This document shows, piece by piece, positions 33,367-42,904 of a stretch of DNA of 64,000 nt. The notes beneath the pieces were generated by a model that did not search any database, was not told where the DNA came from, and worked only from the letters and a program-made list of their open reading frames with translations. Location: the NCBI RefSeq assembly GCF_047238105.1, contig NZ_JBDFMD010000001.1, forward strand, positions 434,001 to 498,000, written 5' to 3'. The number at the start of each line of letters is the position of its first letter. Position 1 is the stretch's first letter. The position numbers were made by a program, and so were the translations under genes. This stretch comes from Paenibacillus_D sp047238105. GTDB taxonomy: Bacteria > Bacillota > Bacilli > Paenibacillales > Paenibacillaceae.

Positions 33367-34629
33367 CTAGTTGACACCGGCATAAGAATGCAAGCCGGCG
33401 ATGATCAGGTTGACACCGATCAATGTGAACATGACGATGACAAAGCCGATAACGGCAAGCCATGCCGAAGGCTGCCCCTGCCAGCCGCGCGACAAGCGCA
33501 GATGCAGATAGGCACTGTAGAAGAGCCAGGTGATCAGAGCCCATACTTCCTTGGGATCCCATCCCCAAAATCTGGACCAGGCAATATTGGCCCATATCAT
33601 GGCAAAGATGAGCGCTCCCAGCGTAAAGATCGGGAATCCGATGGCGATAGCCCGGTAGGTAATCTCATCCAGATCATCAGGGTCAATGCCGTCCATCAGC
33701 GGATGAATCACCGCTCCAAGCGGCTTGCGCAGCGCGAGTCGCAGCAGCCCGTACAACAGCGAACCCATCAGGATCGACCAGGCAATCGTATTAAGCTTGC
33801 GTCCCGCGTTGACCCCATCCATCCAGCCCGGTGTTTCGAAGAGCGGCTGCGCAATGCCAAGGAAGGTATCCATCTCGACGACTTCACTGTTATAGGGCTT
33901 GAAGATTGGCGGCATGCTGTATTCGACATTCTCCACAGTCGTGCTGGCCACACCCCGGCTGTCGACAGTGACCAGCTCTTGCGTAAAATTAGCTTGGTAG
34001 CCCATCCCCCGGAAGATAAATACTGTGGCGATGAAAGCGATGATGACGATGATTACATACAGCGTAAACTCAACCCAACGCTGCGAGCGGCGTGCCTTTT
34101 TGCTCGTACCCTTGAAGTCGACGACCCGCAGCAGATACATCAAGCCCGAGGCAAAGGCGACGGCGAAAAACGCTTCGCCCAGTGCTGCCGTCGTAACATG
34201 GATCTTCAACCAGATCGAATTGAGCGCCGGGACGAGCGGCTGCACTTCCTGCGGGAAGACGGAAGCATAAGCCACGATCAGTACAACCAGCGGCAGCGCG
34301 AACATCCCCAGCACTGCCTTGCGGTAGATCGCATTGACGATGATGAAGGCGATCATAATCGCCATACCGAGAAAGGTCATAAATTCGTACATATTGCTCG
34401 TTGGAATCTGGCCGGAGCCGTACCAACGAGTGAAGAAGAAGGTCAGATGCGACAACAAGCCCAGGGCCGACACAATATAAGCGACTCTCGACCATCGCTT
34501 GGCATGAAGCTCCGGGTCGCGATTGCTCCATTTCTTACCCGCTACAGCAATCACATAAAACAAGAATCCAAAACAGTACAAGAAGAATGCGGCAATAAAC
34601 GCATCACTGCTAAATTCTACCCAATTCAC
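33367..34629 (-). CDS. resC: Cytochrome c biogenesis protein ResC (CcsA/CcsB type)
   Basis: Heme-handling membrane subunit of system II cytochrome c maturation. The 420-residue protein has about eight membrane segments and the tryptophan-rich WWD-type loop RFWGWDPKEVWALITW near residue 345, with conserved flanking His residues. A soluble loop of about 80 residues (QANFTQELV... to IAQPLFETPG) lies between membrane segments. Its ATG overlaps the resB stop by 4 nt. ResB and ResC form the transporter/ligase complex. Confidence 0.95.
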   Translation of the reverse strand: MNWVEFSSDAFIAAFFLYCFGFLFYVIAVAGKKWSNRDPELHAKRWSRVAYIVSALGLLSHLTFFFTRWYGSGQIPTSNMYEFMTFLGMAIMIAFIIVNAIYRKAVLGMFALPLVVLIVAYASVFPQEVQPLVPALNSIWLKIHVTTAALGEAFFAVAFASGLMYLLRVVDFKGTSKKARRSQRWVEFTLYVIIVIIAFIATVFIFRGMGYQANFTQELVTVDSRGVASTTVENVEYSMPPIFKPYNSEVVEMDTFLGIAQPLFETPGWMDGVNAGRKLNTIAWSILMGSLLYGLLRLALRKPLGAVIHPLMDGIDPDDLDEITYRAIAIGFPIFTLGALIFAMIWANIAWSRFWGWDPKEVWALITWLFYSAYLHLRLSRGWQGQPSAWLAVIGFVIVMFTLIGVNLIIAGLHSYAGVN

Positions 34630-36280
34630 GAATTTTTCCCTCCGTTATCCAGTGACTTCGGATCGACCTCGATCGCCAGCTTGTTCAAGGCCGCCGCGAC
34701 ATCACTTCGCATGCCGAACCAATTCTTGTTGGTGTGGGCGCCCAGCGACAGCTTGCCGTTATCGACACGCAGCCAGATCCGTCGATGATTCCAATAGAAG
34801 CCCATAATCAGACCGAGCATAGAAATGCCCGCCCCTACCCATACGTAAGGCATCGCCGTGTCGATCCGGATATTCAGAAATGTTGTCGCACCGGCGAACG
34901 TCACGCCCTCCATCGAGCCGACGGACAACTCCAGCCGGTCGGAGATATGACTATTGATTTGATCCTGGCTGAAGCGCTGCTTGTCCACTTGGCGAGGGAA
35001 GTACAGATACGTCTCGCCTTCCTCGGCAAGCCCCGGTCCTCTGATAACAAAGAAAAATGCCGGCGCATTGGGATCTCTGGAAAGCGAAGTCGGCGCACCA
35101 TCTTCCCCGATCGCAAATTCCATATACTGCGAGCGAAGCTCCAGCTCATACGGTCCTACTTCGTATTGAAGCTCGGGATTGATCATCCGCAGCTCGAACG
35201 AACCGTAATTCTCTCCAGTCTGTTTGTCGATCAGGGATGGCTGAACGGCGGCCAGCTTCGGTGAATCGTCGAAGTCGAACTGATAAGCGCTGAGTCCCTG
35301 GTACGAAAGCGGACTGTTGACGATGATATCATGCCGCTTCACTTCTTCGAGAACCGGCTGCTCGATGAGATCATGGCAATTGGCTGTACATTCGTACAGT
35401 ACGGCTTTGGTCTGGTATAGCTTGGGCCTCAGCTGCCCCTGCATCTCGGCGGGAAGTTCGTCGTCCGTATAATAATCGACCGAGAACTGCTCGTTTTTGA
35501 TATAATAGTTAGTCCCTTCGATCGGCACCGTCTCACCTTCAGGGATGGTCACATATTCGTCCATGTACCAGCCCGGGATGCTGCGGGCAAGAACGGCAAG
35601 CAGGAAGATGATCAGACCGATATGGTTGATGTAGGGTCCCCACCGGCTGAAACGGTTCTTCTCGGCCAGCAAGGCGTCCCCTTCCCGATGCACGCGGTAA
35701 TGCTTGCGCTTCAGCTGCGCCTCCATATCACGGGCAAACGCTTCACCCGGGACATCCAGATCCCGGGTGAAGACGACCTTCTGTCTGGTGATGAAGCTGA
35801 GATGCTTGCGGATCTGCTGTTTCTTGAGCGCTCGGTAGAGCGGCAGCACCCGGTCCAGGCTGCAGATGACGAGCGAGGTGCCGATCATGACGAGCAGCGT
35901 GATGAACCACCAGGATTCATAGGTTCGGGAGAGTCCCAGAGCATAATACAATTCTCCCATCCGGCCGTGATTCGTACTGTAATAGTCTGCGGGATTCCCC
36001 GGATGAACGTATTTTCCTGCGGAAGGATGGTACCGAATATCGAACCGACGAGCGTTATGATGATCAAATAGACGGCAATTTTGACGGAAGAGAAAAAATT
36101 CCATATCCTGTCGATCCAGTTGGGGTTGCTTTTCTGCGAGCGCCGAGCTACACCGTCGTAGCGCATCTCCAGCGGTTCTTGGGAATGCATGTCCTCTCCC
36201 AGGGGCTTGCCGCAAGATTCGCAGAGCACCGTACCCACATTATTCTGATGGCCGCATTCGCATTTGGTGTTGTGAATCAA
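34626..36280 (-). pseudogene. resB: Cytochrome c biogenesis protein ResB, frameshifted in this sequence
   Basis: ResB is the system II partner that chaperones apocytochrome c with ResC. The N-terminal frame carries a zinc-ribbon-like CECGHQNNVGTVLCESCGKPL, RYDGVARRSQKSNPN and the first membrane segment down to GTILPQE; the rest, from YVHPGNPADYY through LVICSLDR and NKNWFGMRSD, is in another frame. One A missing from the AAAA run at 36012-36015 explains it: with five A the sequence reads LPQEKYVHPG, as in relatives, giving about 551 residues (542 in B. subtilis). The zinc-ribbon start at ATG 36280 lies 22 bases after resA. A homopolymer error is the simplest explanation. Confidence 0.9.
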
Positions 36281-36301
36281 TGGGGTGGCCTCCTTGTCCC
36301 G

Positions 36302-36829
36302 TTATGTCTGAAGCAGTTTCTCAACCCGCTCATTGATCTGCTCCTCGGTCATGCCGCCGACGAAGACTTCCATAATTTTGCCGTCCGGCTTGACGAAGAA
36401 CGTCGTCGGGTACGAGCGCAGTCCGTAGAGCCGCTCCGTAGCCCGGTTCTGATCTCTGAGGATCGGGTACTCCAGATCAAACTGTCGAAGGAAGCTTGAG
36501 ACGACCAGATCAGTCTCGCTGAGATTGATCGCGAGGATCTCGAAGTTGGCGTCCCGCCATTTCTCGTGCTGTTTCTGGAACTCCGGCATTTCTTTCACGC
36601 AGGGCGGGCAAAACGTGCCCCAGAAATTGATGACCAACGCCTTGCCTTTGTAATCGGACAAATGATGCACGTTCCCGTCGGCACCAAGCAGGGAGAAACC
36701 GGGCGCTTCCACACCTGCCCGCGGAATCGGGTTATCATCTGCAAACAGCGTCTTGCCGATCGCATATCCGCCGATCAGCAAGACGCCTAGAAGTACAACA
36801 ATTTGAATCTTTTTGCGCGAAGAATTCAT
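36302..36829 (-). CDS. resA: Thiol-disulfide oxidoreductase ResA
   Basis: Membrane-tethered extracytoplasmic thioredoxin-like protein that reduces the CxxCH disulfide of apocytochrome c before heme attachment. The 175-residue protein has an N-terminal anchor (residues 7-27), AGVEAPGFSLLGADG, and the active site FCPPCVKEMP with a Glu-containing loop typical of ResA. It is the first gene of resABCDE; a TATAAT lies about 45 bases upstream. Confidence 0.95.
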   Translation of the reverse strand: MNSSRKKIQIVVLLGVLLIGGYAIGKTLFADDNPIPRAGVEAPGFSLLGADGNVHHLSDYKGKALVINFWGTFCPPCVKEMPEFQKQHEKWRDANFEILAINLSETDLVVSSFLRQFDLEYPILRDQNRATERLYGLRSYPTTFFVKPDGKIMEVFVGGMTEEQINERVEKLLQT

Positions 36830-36907
36830 CGCTATACACCACCTAGGCTACAATGCATGATAGTTACATTATAGCGAATAACAAGACTTTAAAAACCGGG
36901 GCGGGGT

Positions 36908-37651
36908 TCACTTTTTATGAACATTATGTGACTTGCGGGCCAGACCCAGCAAGTCCTGAACCTCTTTTGGTGACAGATGTCTGAACTTGCCCCGCTGCAG
37001 GTTCAGCAGTCCCAGTTCGCCAAAGCGGACACGCTTGAGACGGACCACAGGGTGGCCGATCGCCTCGAACATCCGCCTTACCTGGCGGTTGCGGCCCTCA
37101 TGGATCGTGATGGTGATCACAGCTTGTTTTTTGTCCTCGTCGATATCCTGATATTCTACCTGGGCAGGGGCAGTCATGCCGTCATCGAGCTTGATGCCTT
37201 TGGCCAGCTTGTCCAGCTCAGTCCCGTGCGGAATACCCTTGACCGTGGCAAGATAGGTTTTGGGTACGTGATGCTTGGGATGAGTCAACAGGTTGGCAAA
37301 TTCGCCATCGTTGGTCAGCAGCAGCAGGCCTTCGGTATCATAATCGAGCCGGCCTACCGGATAGACACGTTCCTTGATTCCCGGCAGGAAATCGCCCACC
37401 ACCTTGCGCCCTTTCGGGTCGCTCGCGCTCGTGATGACGCCTTTGGGTTTGTTCAGCATCAGATAGAGCTTGCCTTCGCCTTTGACCGGCTTGCCGTTCA
37501 CCGTAATGCTGTCCTCGGCCGGATCGGCTTTTGCGCCGAGTGTGTTCACGGTTTCTCCGTTTACCTGCACCGCTCCGGAGAGGATCAATTCTTCGCATTT
37601 ACGCCGGGATGCGATCCCGGCTTGTGCCAATATTTTCTGTAGACGTTCCAA
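36908..37651 (-). CDS. rluB: Ribosomal large subunit pseudouridine synthase B
   Basis: Converts a uridine of 23S rRNA helix 89/90 to pseudouridine. The 247-residue protein starts with an S4 RNA-binding domain (ERLQKILAQAGIASRRKCE) and has the catalytic motif GRLDYDTEGLLLLTNDG near residue 107 (catalytic Asp) and EGRNRQVRRM near 185. The start is TTG 37651 with GAGGTG six bases upstream; an upstream GTG and ATG are possible but add unlike residues. Position between spmB and resA matches ypuL. Confidence 0.94.
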   Translation of the reverse strand: MERLQKILAQAGIASRRKCEELILSGAVQVNGETVNTLGAKADPAEDSITVNGKPVKGEGKLYLMLNKPKGVITSASDPKGRKVVGDFLPGIKERVYPVGRLDYDTEGLLLLTNDGEFANLLTHPKHHVPKTYLATVKGIPHGTELDKLAKGIKLDDGMTAPAQVEYQDIDEDKKQAVITITIHEGRNRQVRRMFEAIGHPVVRLKRVRFGELGLLNLQRGKFRHLSPKEVQDLLGLARKSHNVHKK

Positions 37652-37722
37652 ATCTTTCACCTCAATCACATCATACCACAGCTTGGCCAAAGCACAAGCG
37701 CGCGGGACGAGCAATGCCCCTG

Positions 37723-38256
37723 TCAACCAAAGATATACAAACAGATAAATACCGCTGCAATAAAGCCGACTGCATCTGAGAACAAGCCGACCTTGAGCGC
37801 ATAACGGGTCCTGCGGATGCCGATGGCGCCAAAATAAACTGTCAGTACATACAAGGTTGTATCTGTACTGCCCTGGATCGTCGAGGCAATCCGGCCGATC
37901 ATCGAGTCTGGGCCGTAACTGTCAATCAGATGCGTCGTATAAGCCAGCGAGCCTGCGCCGGTGAGCGGTCGCAGCATTCCCAGGGGCAGCACTTCCCCCG
38001 GGATGCCGATACCCGCTAGCAGCGGCTGCAGCGCTTGCACCATCAGCTCCATGGCTCCGGATGCCCGGAACATCTGGATGGCCACCATCATCCCGACCAG
38101 ATGCGGGATGATCGCGATCGCCGTGTCAAAGCCTCCCTTGGCCCCGTCGACGAAGGATTCATAGACAGGGACTTTGCGAAAAGCGGCATAAAGCGGAATA
38201 AAAACAAGAAGTGCAGGTATAAGCCAGATCGACAGCATCGTGATCAGATCGTACAT
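37723..38256 (-). CDS. spmB: Spore maturation protein B
   Basis: SpmB, with SpmA, is needed for full spore core dehydration. The 177-residue membrane protein belongs to the nucleoside-recognition (Gate) family: SFVDGAKGGFDTAIAIIPHLV near residue 35 and GSLAYTTHLIDSYGPDS near 105, with four or five membrane segments. It follows spmA by 24 bases. Confidence 0.95.
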   Translation of the reverse strand: MYDLITMLSIWLIPALLVFIPLYAAFRKVPVYESFVDGAKGGFDTAIAIIPHLVGMMVAIQMFRASGAMELMVQALQPLLAGIGIPGEVLPLGMLRPLTGAGSLAYTTHLIDSYGPDSMIGRIASTIQGSTDTTLYVLTVYFGAIGIRRTRYALKVGLFSDAVGFIAAVFICLYIFG

Positions 38257-38280
38257 AGCCAGCCCTCCCCCAGTTCAAGC

Positions 38281-38955
38281 TCAGGATGCCGCATCCTGCG
38301 GGGCGCCTCCCGCAGCTGCAGCATGATGAGCCGCAGCCGCACCCTTGGGTGGTCCTTGGCGCTTGATGTTAGGCGGCTGCTTCGCGCGGCTCCGGTACCA
38401 GCGGTCCGCCAGGATCGCCGCAGCCGTTGCAATCGCAGTCGCCATGAGCGTCGTCCCTACAATCTCCGCCGGGTTGGCCGAACCGTAATTCATGCGGATC
38501 GCTATCAGCGTGGTCGGCACCAGCGTGATGCTGGACGTATTGAGTGCGAGCAGCGTACACATGGCGGGCGTCGCCGTGTCCTTATCCGGATTCAATTTTT
38601 GCAGCTCCTGCATCGCCTTGATCCCCATCGGCGTTGCCGCATTGCCCAGTCCCAGGATGTTGGCGCTCATATTGGTCATAATGTAGCCCAATGCAGGATG
38701 TCCCTTGGGCACGTCCGGGAACAGGAAGCGAACCAGCGGACTGAGCAGCTCAGCCAGCTTACGCAGCAGACCGGCATCCTCGCCGATCCTCATGATGCCC
38801 ATCCAGAACACCAGGACGCTGATCAAGCCAAAACTGACTGTCACTCCTGTCTTGGCCCCCTCGAATGCCGCAGCCGTCACGGCTTCGAGCTTGCCGGTCG
38901 CTGCACCAAAGATGACACTGACGGTAATGAGCAGCAGCCAGATCCAGTTTACCAT
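38281..38955 (-). CDS. spmA: Spore maturation protein A
   Basis: Partner of SpmB. The 224-residue protein has about five membrane segments and the family block NMSANILGLGNAATPMGIKAMQ (shown here only in part: SANILGLGNAATP) near residue 93. The last 35 residues (RAKQPPNIKRQGPPKG then alanine-rich) form a basic, Pro/Ala-rich tail longer than the B. subtilis protein (196 residues). Its start overlaps the dacB stop by 7 nt. Confidence 0.94.
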   Translation of the reverse strand: MVNWIWLLLITVSVIFGAATGKLEAVTAAAFEGAKTGVTVSFGLISVLVFWMGIMRIGEDAGLLRKLAELLSPLVRFLFPDVPKGHPALGYIMTNMSANILGLGNAATPMGIKAMQELQKLNPDKDTATPAMCTLLALNTSSITLVPTTLIAIRMNYGSANPAEIVGTTLMATAIATAAAILADRWYRSRAKQPPNIKRQGPPKGAAAAHHAAAAGGAPQDAAS

Positions 38956-40142
38956 CGTCCTACCTCCGCTCCGAACATAGTGAACAAGACGCGTGTGAGC
39001 GTGAAGAAATAGGAAGCTTCCCTGCCGGCCTCGCGTACGGTGGCCTGTGCGGCATCAGAATGATCGTTCGTCCGTCTCATCTCTTCGGACGGCGGCGCAT
39101 CTCTGAGCGGCACAGCCCCGACCAAACTCTCGTTCAGATAGAATTCGAGTCTGCCTCTCTCCCCGAGCGCGTGGTCGATGGAGGACGGGTCCGTCACGAC
39201 CAGCTTGCTTGTTATGCTTTCCTGCTCTCCTGCTGCCAGCGGATAACGCAAGCTTCCAGCTGCGAGATACGGAAATCCTGCAATATGTTGATTGCTGTAG
39301 GCCAGATCAACCAAAGGATAGCTGGCAAACGCCCAGTCCAGCAGCTTGCGGTGATCGGCCCAGTCGTCACCGTCATTAAGTGTAACAACGGCGATTTGCT
39401 GCCCGCCGCGTGTTGCAGAGGATACGAGACAGCGCAGGGCTTGTTTGGTATATCCCGTTTTGACGCCGTCGGCCCCCTCGTACATAGAGAGCATTTTGTT
39501 TTTGTTGGTCCATGTATAGTCCCAAGGGTCATGCGGGTTGGGTACCTTCTTCACCCTGGTTTTGACGATATCCTGGAAGCTCGCATTTTTCAGCGCATAA
39601 GCCGTCAGCTTGGCCATGTCATTAGCCGAAGAGTAATGCTCCGGGTGATCCAAGCCATGCGGATTCATAAAATGGCTCTGTTCGAGTCCGAGCCACTTCG
39701 CTTTCTCATTCATCAGATGGACAAATCCTTCTTCCGATCCGCCAACATGCTGAGCGATCGCTGTCGCTGCATCGTTGCCCGAGCGCAGCATCAATCCGTA
39801 CAGCATGTGATGAAGACTCATCTCTTCCCCCATCTGGAGATAAATGGAGGATCCTTCTTTGCCGACGGCACCTGTGCCCGCTTTGACGATATCCGTCAGG
39901 TTGCCGTGCTCAATCGCCACGATGGCAGTCATTATTTTTGTCAGGGAGGCAATTTTATTGGGCTCGTCTCCCCGCTGCGAGTAGAGGATACGACCCGATT
40001 GCACATCAATAACTGCGGCCGCATGGGCATTGGTATAAACCTTTGGTGGTGCACCATGCGCTGGTTGCAGTGCAGGCAGTAACGGCCACGCGGCACCTAC
40101 GACAACGACGACGAGCAGCAAGCGTTTCAGCATGGATGGCAT
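38949..40142 (-). CDS. dacB: Sporulation D-alanyl-D-alanine carboxypeptidase (PBP5*)
   Basis: Removes terminal D-Ala from cortex peptidoglycan precursors, limiting cross-linking in spores. The 397-residue protein has a signal peptide (LLLVVVVVGAAWPLLPAL), then the penicillin-binding motifs SLTK (nucleophile Ser near residue 65), SGN near 118 and KTGYTK near 225. The C-terminal domain is shorter than in vegetative DacA. It leads the dacB-spmA-spmB operon. A sigma-E-like promoter upstream agrees with mother-cell expression. Confidence 0.92.
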   Translation of the reverse strand: MPSMLKRLLLVVVVVGAAWPLLPALQPAHGAPPKVYTNAHAAAVIDVQSGRILYSQRGDEPNKIASLTKIMTAIVAIEHGNLTDIVKAGTGAVGKEGSSIYLQMGEEMSLHHMLYGLMLRSGNDAATAIAQHVGGSEEGFVHLMNEKAKWLGLEQSHFMNPHGLDHPEHYSSANDMAKLTAYALKNASFQDIVKTRVKKVPNPHDPWDYTWTNKNKMLSMYEGADGVKTGYTKQALRCLVSSATRGGQQIAVVTLNDGDDWADHRKLLDWAFASYPLVDLAYSNQHIAGFPYLAAGSLRYPLAAGEQESITSKLVVTDPSSIDHALGERGRLEFYLNESLVGAVPLRDAPPSEEMRRTNDHSDAAQATVREAGREASYFFTLTRVLFTMFGAEVGRW

Positions 40143-40199
40143 AGTGATGGATACCCTCGCTTTCTATATGCAGCGTTCCAAGGCTGCACACTCTTGTAC

Positions 40200-40227
40200 A
40201 TTATATGTACGGGCCTGCCGGATATGT
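40200..40227 (-). promoter_or_regulatory. Candidate sigma-E promoter of dacB
   Basis: ACATATC (40221-40227) and CATATAAT (40200-40207) are 13 bases apart on the minus strand, close to the sigma-E pattern. A repeated GTACAT motif surrounds the -10. Confidence 0.45.
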
Positions 40228-40246
40228 ACATTCGTCATAATCGCGC

Positions 40247-40283
40247 CAAAAGCCGCAGCTCGTTCACTTTCTGAGCTGCGACT
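40247..40283 (-). terminator. Intrinsic terminator after ytfJ
   Basis: GCAGCTC and GAGCTGC pair around an eleven-base loop, followed by GGCTTTTGG on the minus strand. Confidence 0.7.
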
Positions 40284-40302
40284 AGGCCTAACCGGATGTA
40301 GA

Positions 40303-40788
40303 CTAGATCAAATGACCTTTTTCATCGCTGAGATGGACCAGATCCTCCAGATCTTCGATCACTTCATCTTCCCGGGTACGATCGGAACGAAACATCGTCT
40401 GGATCTTGTCAATGACCCGCGGTGCAGAATCGATCATACGTTCCATGAGGTGGGTCTGATTGTCGAGCGGTACGACTTTCACGCCTTGGGTGCCGACAAC
40501 CAGAAAAGCAATTGGGGTAATCGACACCCCGCCGCCGCTGCCGCCGCCAAACGGCTGGCTATTGTCGGACTGGTGCCCCTCATGATTGCCTGCGGCATGA
40601 TTCTGTGATTTGCTGTACCCAATATCGCTTCCTCCGGCTACGAATCCGAAGCCTACTTTGGATATCGGCATGATCACACTGCCGTCCGGAGTTTGTACAG
40701 GACTCCCGACAATCGTATCCACATCAACCATCTCTTTAATATTTTCCATCGCGGTTTGCATTAACCCTTGAATAGGATGTTCTGCCAC
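40303..40788 (-). CDS. ytfJ: GerW/YtfJ-family sporulation protein
   Basis: GerW (YtfJ) is a forespore protein needed for L-alanine germination in Bacillus. The 161-residue product shows the family block IPISKVGFGFVAGGSD-like MPISKVGFGFVAGGSD near residue 45, a glycine-rich GGGSGGGVSITPIAFLVV near 90 and the motif VKVVPLDNQT. GGAGG lies eight bases before GTG 40788; the upstream longer frame would be inside the DUF2953 gene. It overlaps that gene by 28 nt and is coupled to it, as ytfI-ytfJ in B. subtilis. Confidence 0.92.
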   Translation of the reverse strand: MAEHPIQGLMQTAMENIKEMVDVDTIVGSPVQTPDGSVIMPISKVGFGFVAGGSDIGYSKSQNHAAGNHEGHQSDNSQPFGGGSGGGVSITPIAFLVVGTQGVKVVPLDNQTHLMERMIDSAPRVIDKIQTMFRSDRTREDEVIEDLEDLVHLSDEKGHLI

Positions 40789-41459
40789 GTGGTGAAGCCT
40801 CCTTTCACCCTTCGTATACGAACCAGCAACTGCAGTCCGGCAATAATAGCATAACCGAAGCGGATTTTTGCTATACAAGACCACTCGGTTGAAAAATGAA
40901 CATGACTATAAACCGGCGTAACTGTCATCCGCGGCGTCGTTCTTAACTGCATAAACTGAGAACAGACGCCAAGAAGTGTGGTCTGGACTGTCCACACGGT
41001 ACCGCACGCCATCGCCGTCCACATCGCATCCCCGGTCCCTACCGCTGTCTGCCAGCGCCATTCTAACAGCTTGACACGAAGGAGAACCCTGCCGATCCAG
41101 TCAAATAGCCGGTCGGTGCCACGCAGCAGCTGCTCTAGTTGCTCGATCCTGTGCATCACCGAACGGACTCCGATGCGTTGATTTTTTGTCTTGTCTGCCA
41201 CGGCATGGCTATGTGTTTCGGTCTTGATGTCAAGCGCAGTTCCGCTCACTTTTATGATCGGAACTTCCCATACCGAATTAATCAAGCCGAATAAGCCATG
41301 AATATGAAAGGCCAGCTGGTCATCCTCCTGTTTGCGTGTCAGCCTGCCGATGACAACCACATGCGTGGCGCAGACAGCGGCACTAACCAAAAAAAAGAGA
41401 CCTGCCGCGATCAGCCACCACATCGATCCATCCGGGAACCATCGCATCCTGCGGTTCAC
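40761..41459 (-). CDS. DUF2953 membrane protein (YtfI-like)
   Basis: A 232-residue protein with an N-terminal membrane segment (WWLIAAGLFFLVSAAVCATHVVVIG) and a conserved C-terminal part ending RVKGGFTTWQNILFKG. DUF2953 proteins pair with GerW/YtfJ in spore formers; function unknown. The start is uncertain: GTG 41459 or the ATG at 41447, since GGAG is present before both. It ends inside ytfJ. Confidence 0.82.
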   Translation of the reverse strand: MNRRMRWFPDGSMWWLIAAGLFFLVSAAVCATHVVVIGRLTRKQEDDQLAFHIHGLFGLINSVWEVPIIKVSGTALDIKTETHSHAVADKTKNQRIGVRSVMHRIEQLEQLLRGTDRLFDWIGRVLLRVKLLEWRWQTAVGTGDAMWTAMACGTVWTVQTTLLGVCSQFMQLRTTPRMTVTPVYSHVHFSTEWSCIAKIRFGYAIIAGLQLLVRIRRVKGGFTTWQNILFKG

Positions 41460-41508
41460 TCCGTTTCCTGAAACTGGATAGATGTAGTATTGGCCAATCC
41501 GACTAGTC

Positions 41509-42135
41509 TCATACTTCTTCTGGCTCTGTGCCCTGCGCTGTATATTCGTCCAAAGTCAGTTGTCTTTCATCGAGCTTCTCGAACAAGGCTTGCGTCTGTT
41601 CATCGAGCATATCTTCCGTATCTATGGCCGAGGGCTCCGGCAGCGACTCGAGATCAGGCAGGCCGAAATAATCCAGAAAGGCTCGTGTCGTCCCATAGAG
41701 AATGGGACGTCCGACCGCCTCGGCGCGCCCCACTTCCTCGATCAGATCCTTGCCGACCAGCGTGTGTAGCGCCCGGTCGGTCTTGACGCCGCGGATCTCC
41801 TCGATATCGATACGGGTGATCGGCTGCCTGTACGCAATGATCGACAGCGTCTCCAGAGCCGCTTGAGAGAGACTGGCCCGGCTGGGAGAATGGGCAAGCC
41901 TCTCAAAATACACGGCATGATCAGGATTCGTCGTCAAGCGGTATGCGCCAGCCACCTCCGCGATCCGAATCCCCCGTTTGGCTCTGCTCATATCCTTGCG
42001 CAATCCGGCCAGCGCCTCCGCGATAAGTTTGCTGTCTTGACCGGTTACTTCGGCCATCTGCTTCGTCGTGATGCCTTCATCGCCGACCATAAAGAGCAAA
42101 CCCTCAATAATCGACTTCAATGTTGGAAAGTCCAC
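41509..42135 (-). CDS. scpB: Segregation and condensation protein B
   Basis: ScpB dimers bind ScpA and, with SMC, form the bacterial condensin. The 208-residue protein has two winged-helix domains, with LSQAALETLSIIAYRQPITR near residue 87 (quoted only to LSQAALETLSIIAYRQ) and IEEIRGVKTDRALHTL near 115, then RPILYGTT. The GTG at 42135 overlaps the scpA end by 32 nt, an unusually long overlap; a TTG at 42120 is an alternative. Confidence 0.94.
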   Translation of the reverse strand: MDFPTLKSIIEGLLFMVGDEGITTKQMAEVTGQDSKLIAEALAGLRKDMSRAKRGIRIAEVAGAYRLTTNPDHAVYFERLAHSPSRASLSQAALETLSIIAYRQPITRIDIEEIRGVKTDRALHTLVGKDLIEEVGRAEAVGRPILYGTTRAFLDYFGLPDLESLPEPSAIDTEDMLDEQTQALFEKLDERQLTLDEYTAQGTEPEEV

Positions 42136-42883
42136 CCTCAGCCGTTTCCCCTCTCCAATGAATCACAATATCATCAAACAATTGATGCTGGAAGCAGTGA
42201 ACTTGCTTCATCTTCATCAGCTCCAGAATCGCCAGAAACGTAACCACAATCTCATGCCGGTCCAGATCCTTGCGGACTAGTCGCGAGAAGCGTACCATCT
42301 GGTGTTCCTTTAGCAGCTCGACGATATCGATAATCCGGTCTTTCACCGAAATCTCATCTCTTCTGACCGTTGCGACCAGCGATCTTCTAGCAGCCCGCTT
42401 AAGCGCCTTCTGGAATGCTGCGATCAGATCCGGCACACCCAGACCCTTGACCGGATTCTCTATCGTCTCCGGCAGAAAGGGAGTTAGATCTTCGGGCTCC
42501 TTCGTGAAAACAAGGCTGCGTTCATATTCCTTGGCGCGCAGCTCTTCGGCAATCAGCTTGTACTTCCGATACTCTACCAGCTTCTGGATGAGTTCGTCAT
42601 GCTGATCGAGCCCGTCGTCCATCCACTCATCGTAGATCTCATCGACGATCGGCGGCTTGGGCAGGAGCTGGCGACTCTTGATGGAGAGCAGGGTGGCCGC
42701 CATGACGAGAAATTCGCTTGTCACGTCCAGCTCCAGCTCCTGCATCGCCTCCAGATAAGCCACATACTGATCCGCGATGTCGCTGAGCGACACTTCATGG
42801 ATATCGATCTCGGCCTTGTCGATCAGATGCAAGAGCAGATCCAGCGGCCCTTCAAAGGTTTCCAGCTTATAGAGCATCGTCAC
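42104..42883 (-). CDS. scpA: Segregation and condensation protein A
   Basis: ScpA is the kleisin of condensin, bridging the SMC heads. The 259-residue protein shows the N-terminal YKLETFEGPLDLLLHLIDK kleisin motif (residues 5-23) and the C-terminal winged-helix region VTFLAILELMKMKQVHC. GGAGG is eight bases before GTG 42883. Confidence 0.96.
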   Translation of the reverse strand: MTMLYKLETFEGPLDLLLHLIDKAEIDIHEVSLSDIADQYVAYLEAMQELELDVTSEFLVMAATLLSIKSRQLLPKPPIVDEIYDEWMDDGLDQHDELIQKLVEYRKYKLIAEELRAKEYERSLVFTKEPEDLTPFLPETIENPVKGLGVPDLIAAFQKALKRAARRSLVATVRRDEISVKDRIIDIVELLKEHQMVRFSRLVRKDLDRHEIVVTFLAILELMKMKQVHCFQHQLFDDIVIHWRGETAEGGLSNIEVDY

Positions 42884-42904
42884 CGTAGTGTCCTCCTGCT
42901 ATCC

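Noticed and set aside
33388..34788. 466-codon plus-strand open frame opposite resC/resB
   Set aside because: Low-complexity Arg/Gln/His-rich product; it is the complement of well-conserved membrane protein genes.
36840..36907. Terminator between rluB and resA
   Set aside because: The only hairpin has four base pairs and a weak T-run; not enough to call.
39060..40082. 340-codon plus-strand open frame opposite dacB
   Set aside because: Antisense to a clear penicillin-binding protein with all motifs.
40186..40231. Repeated GTACAT elements upstream of dacB as a CRISPR-like or repeat array
   Set aside because: Only three short copies without regular spacers; explained better by an AT-rich sigma-E promoter.
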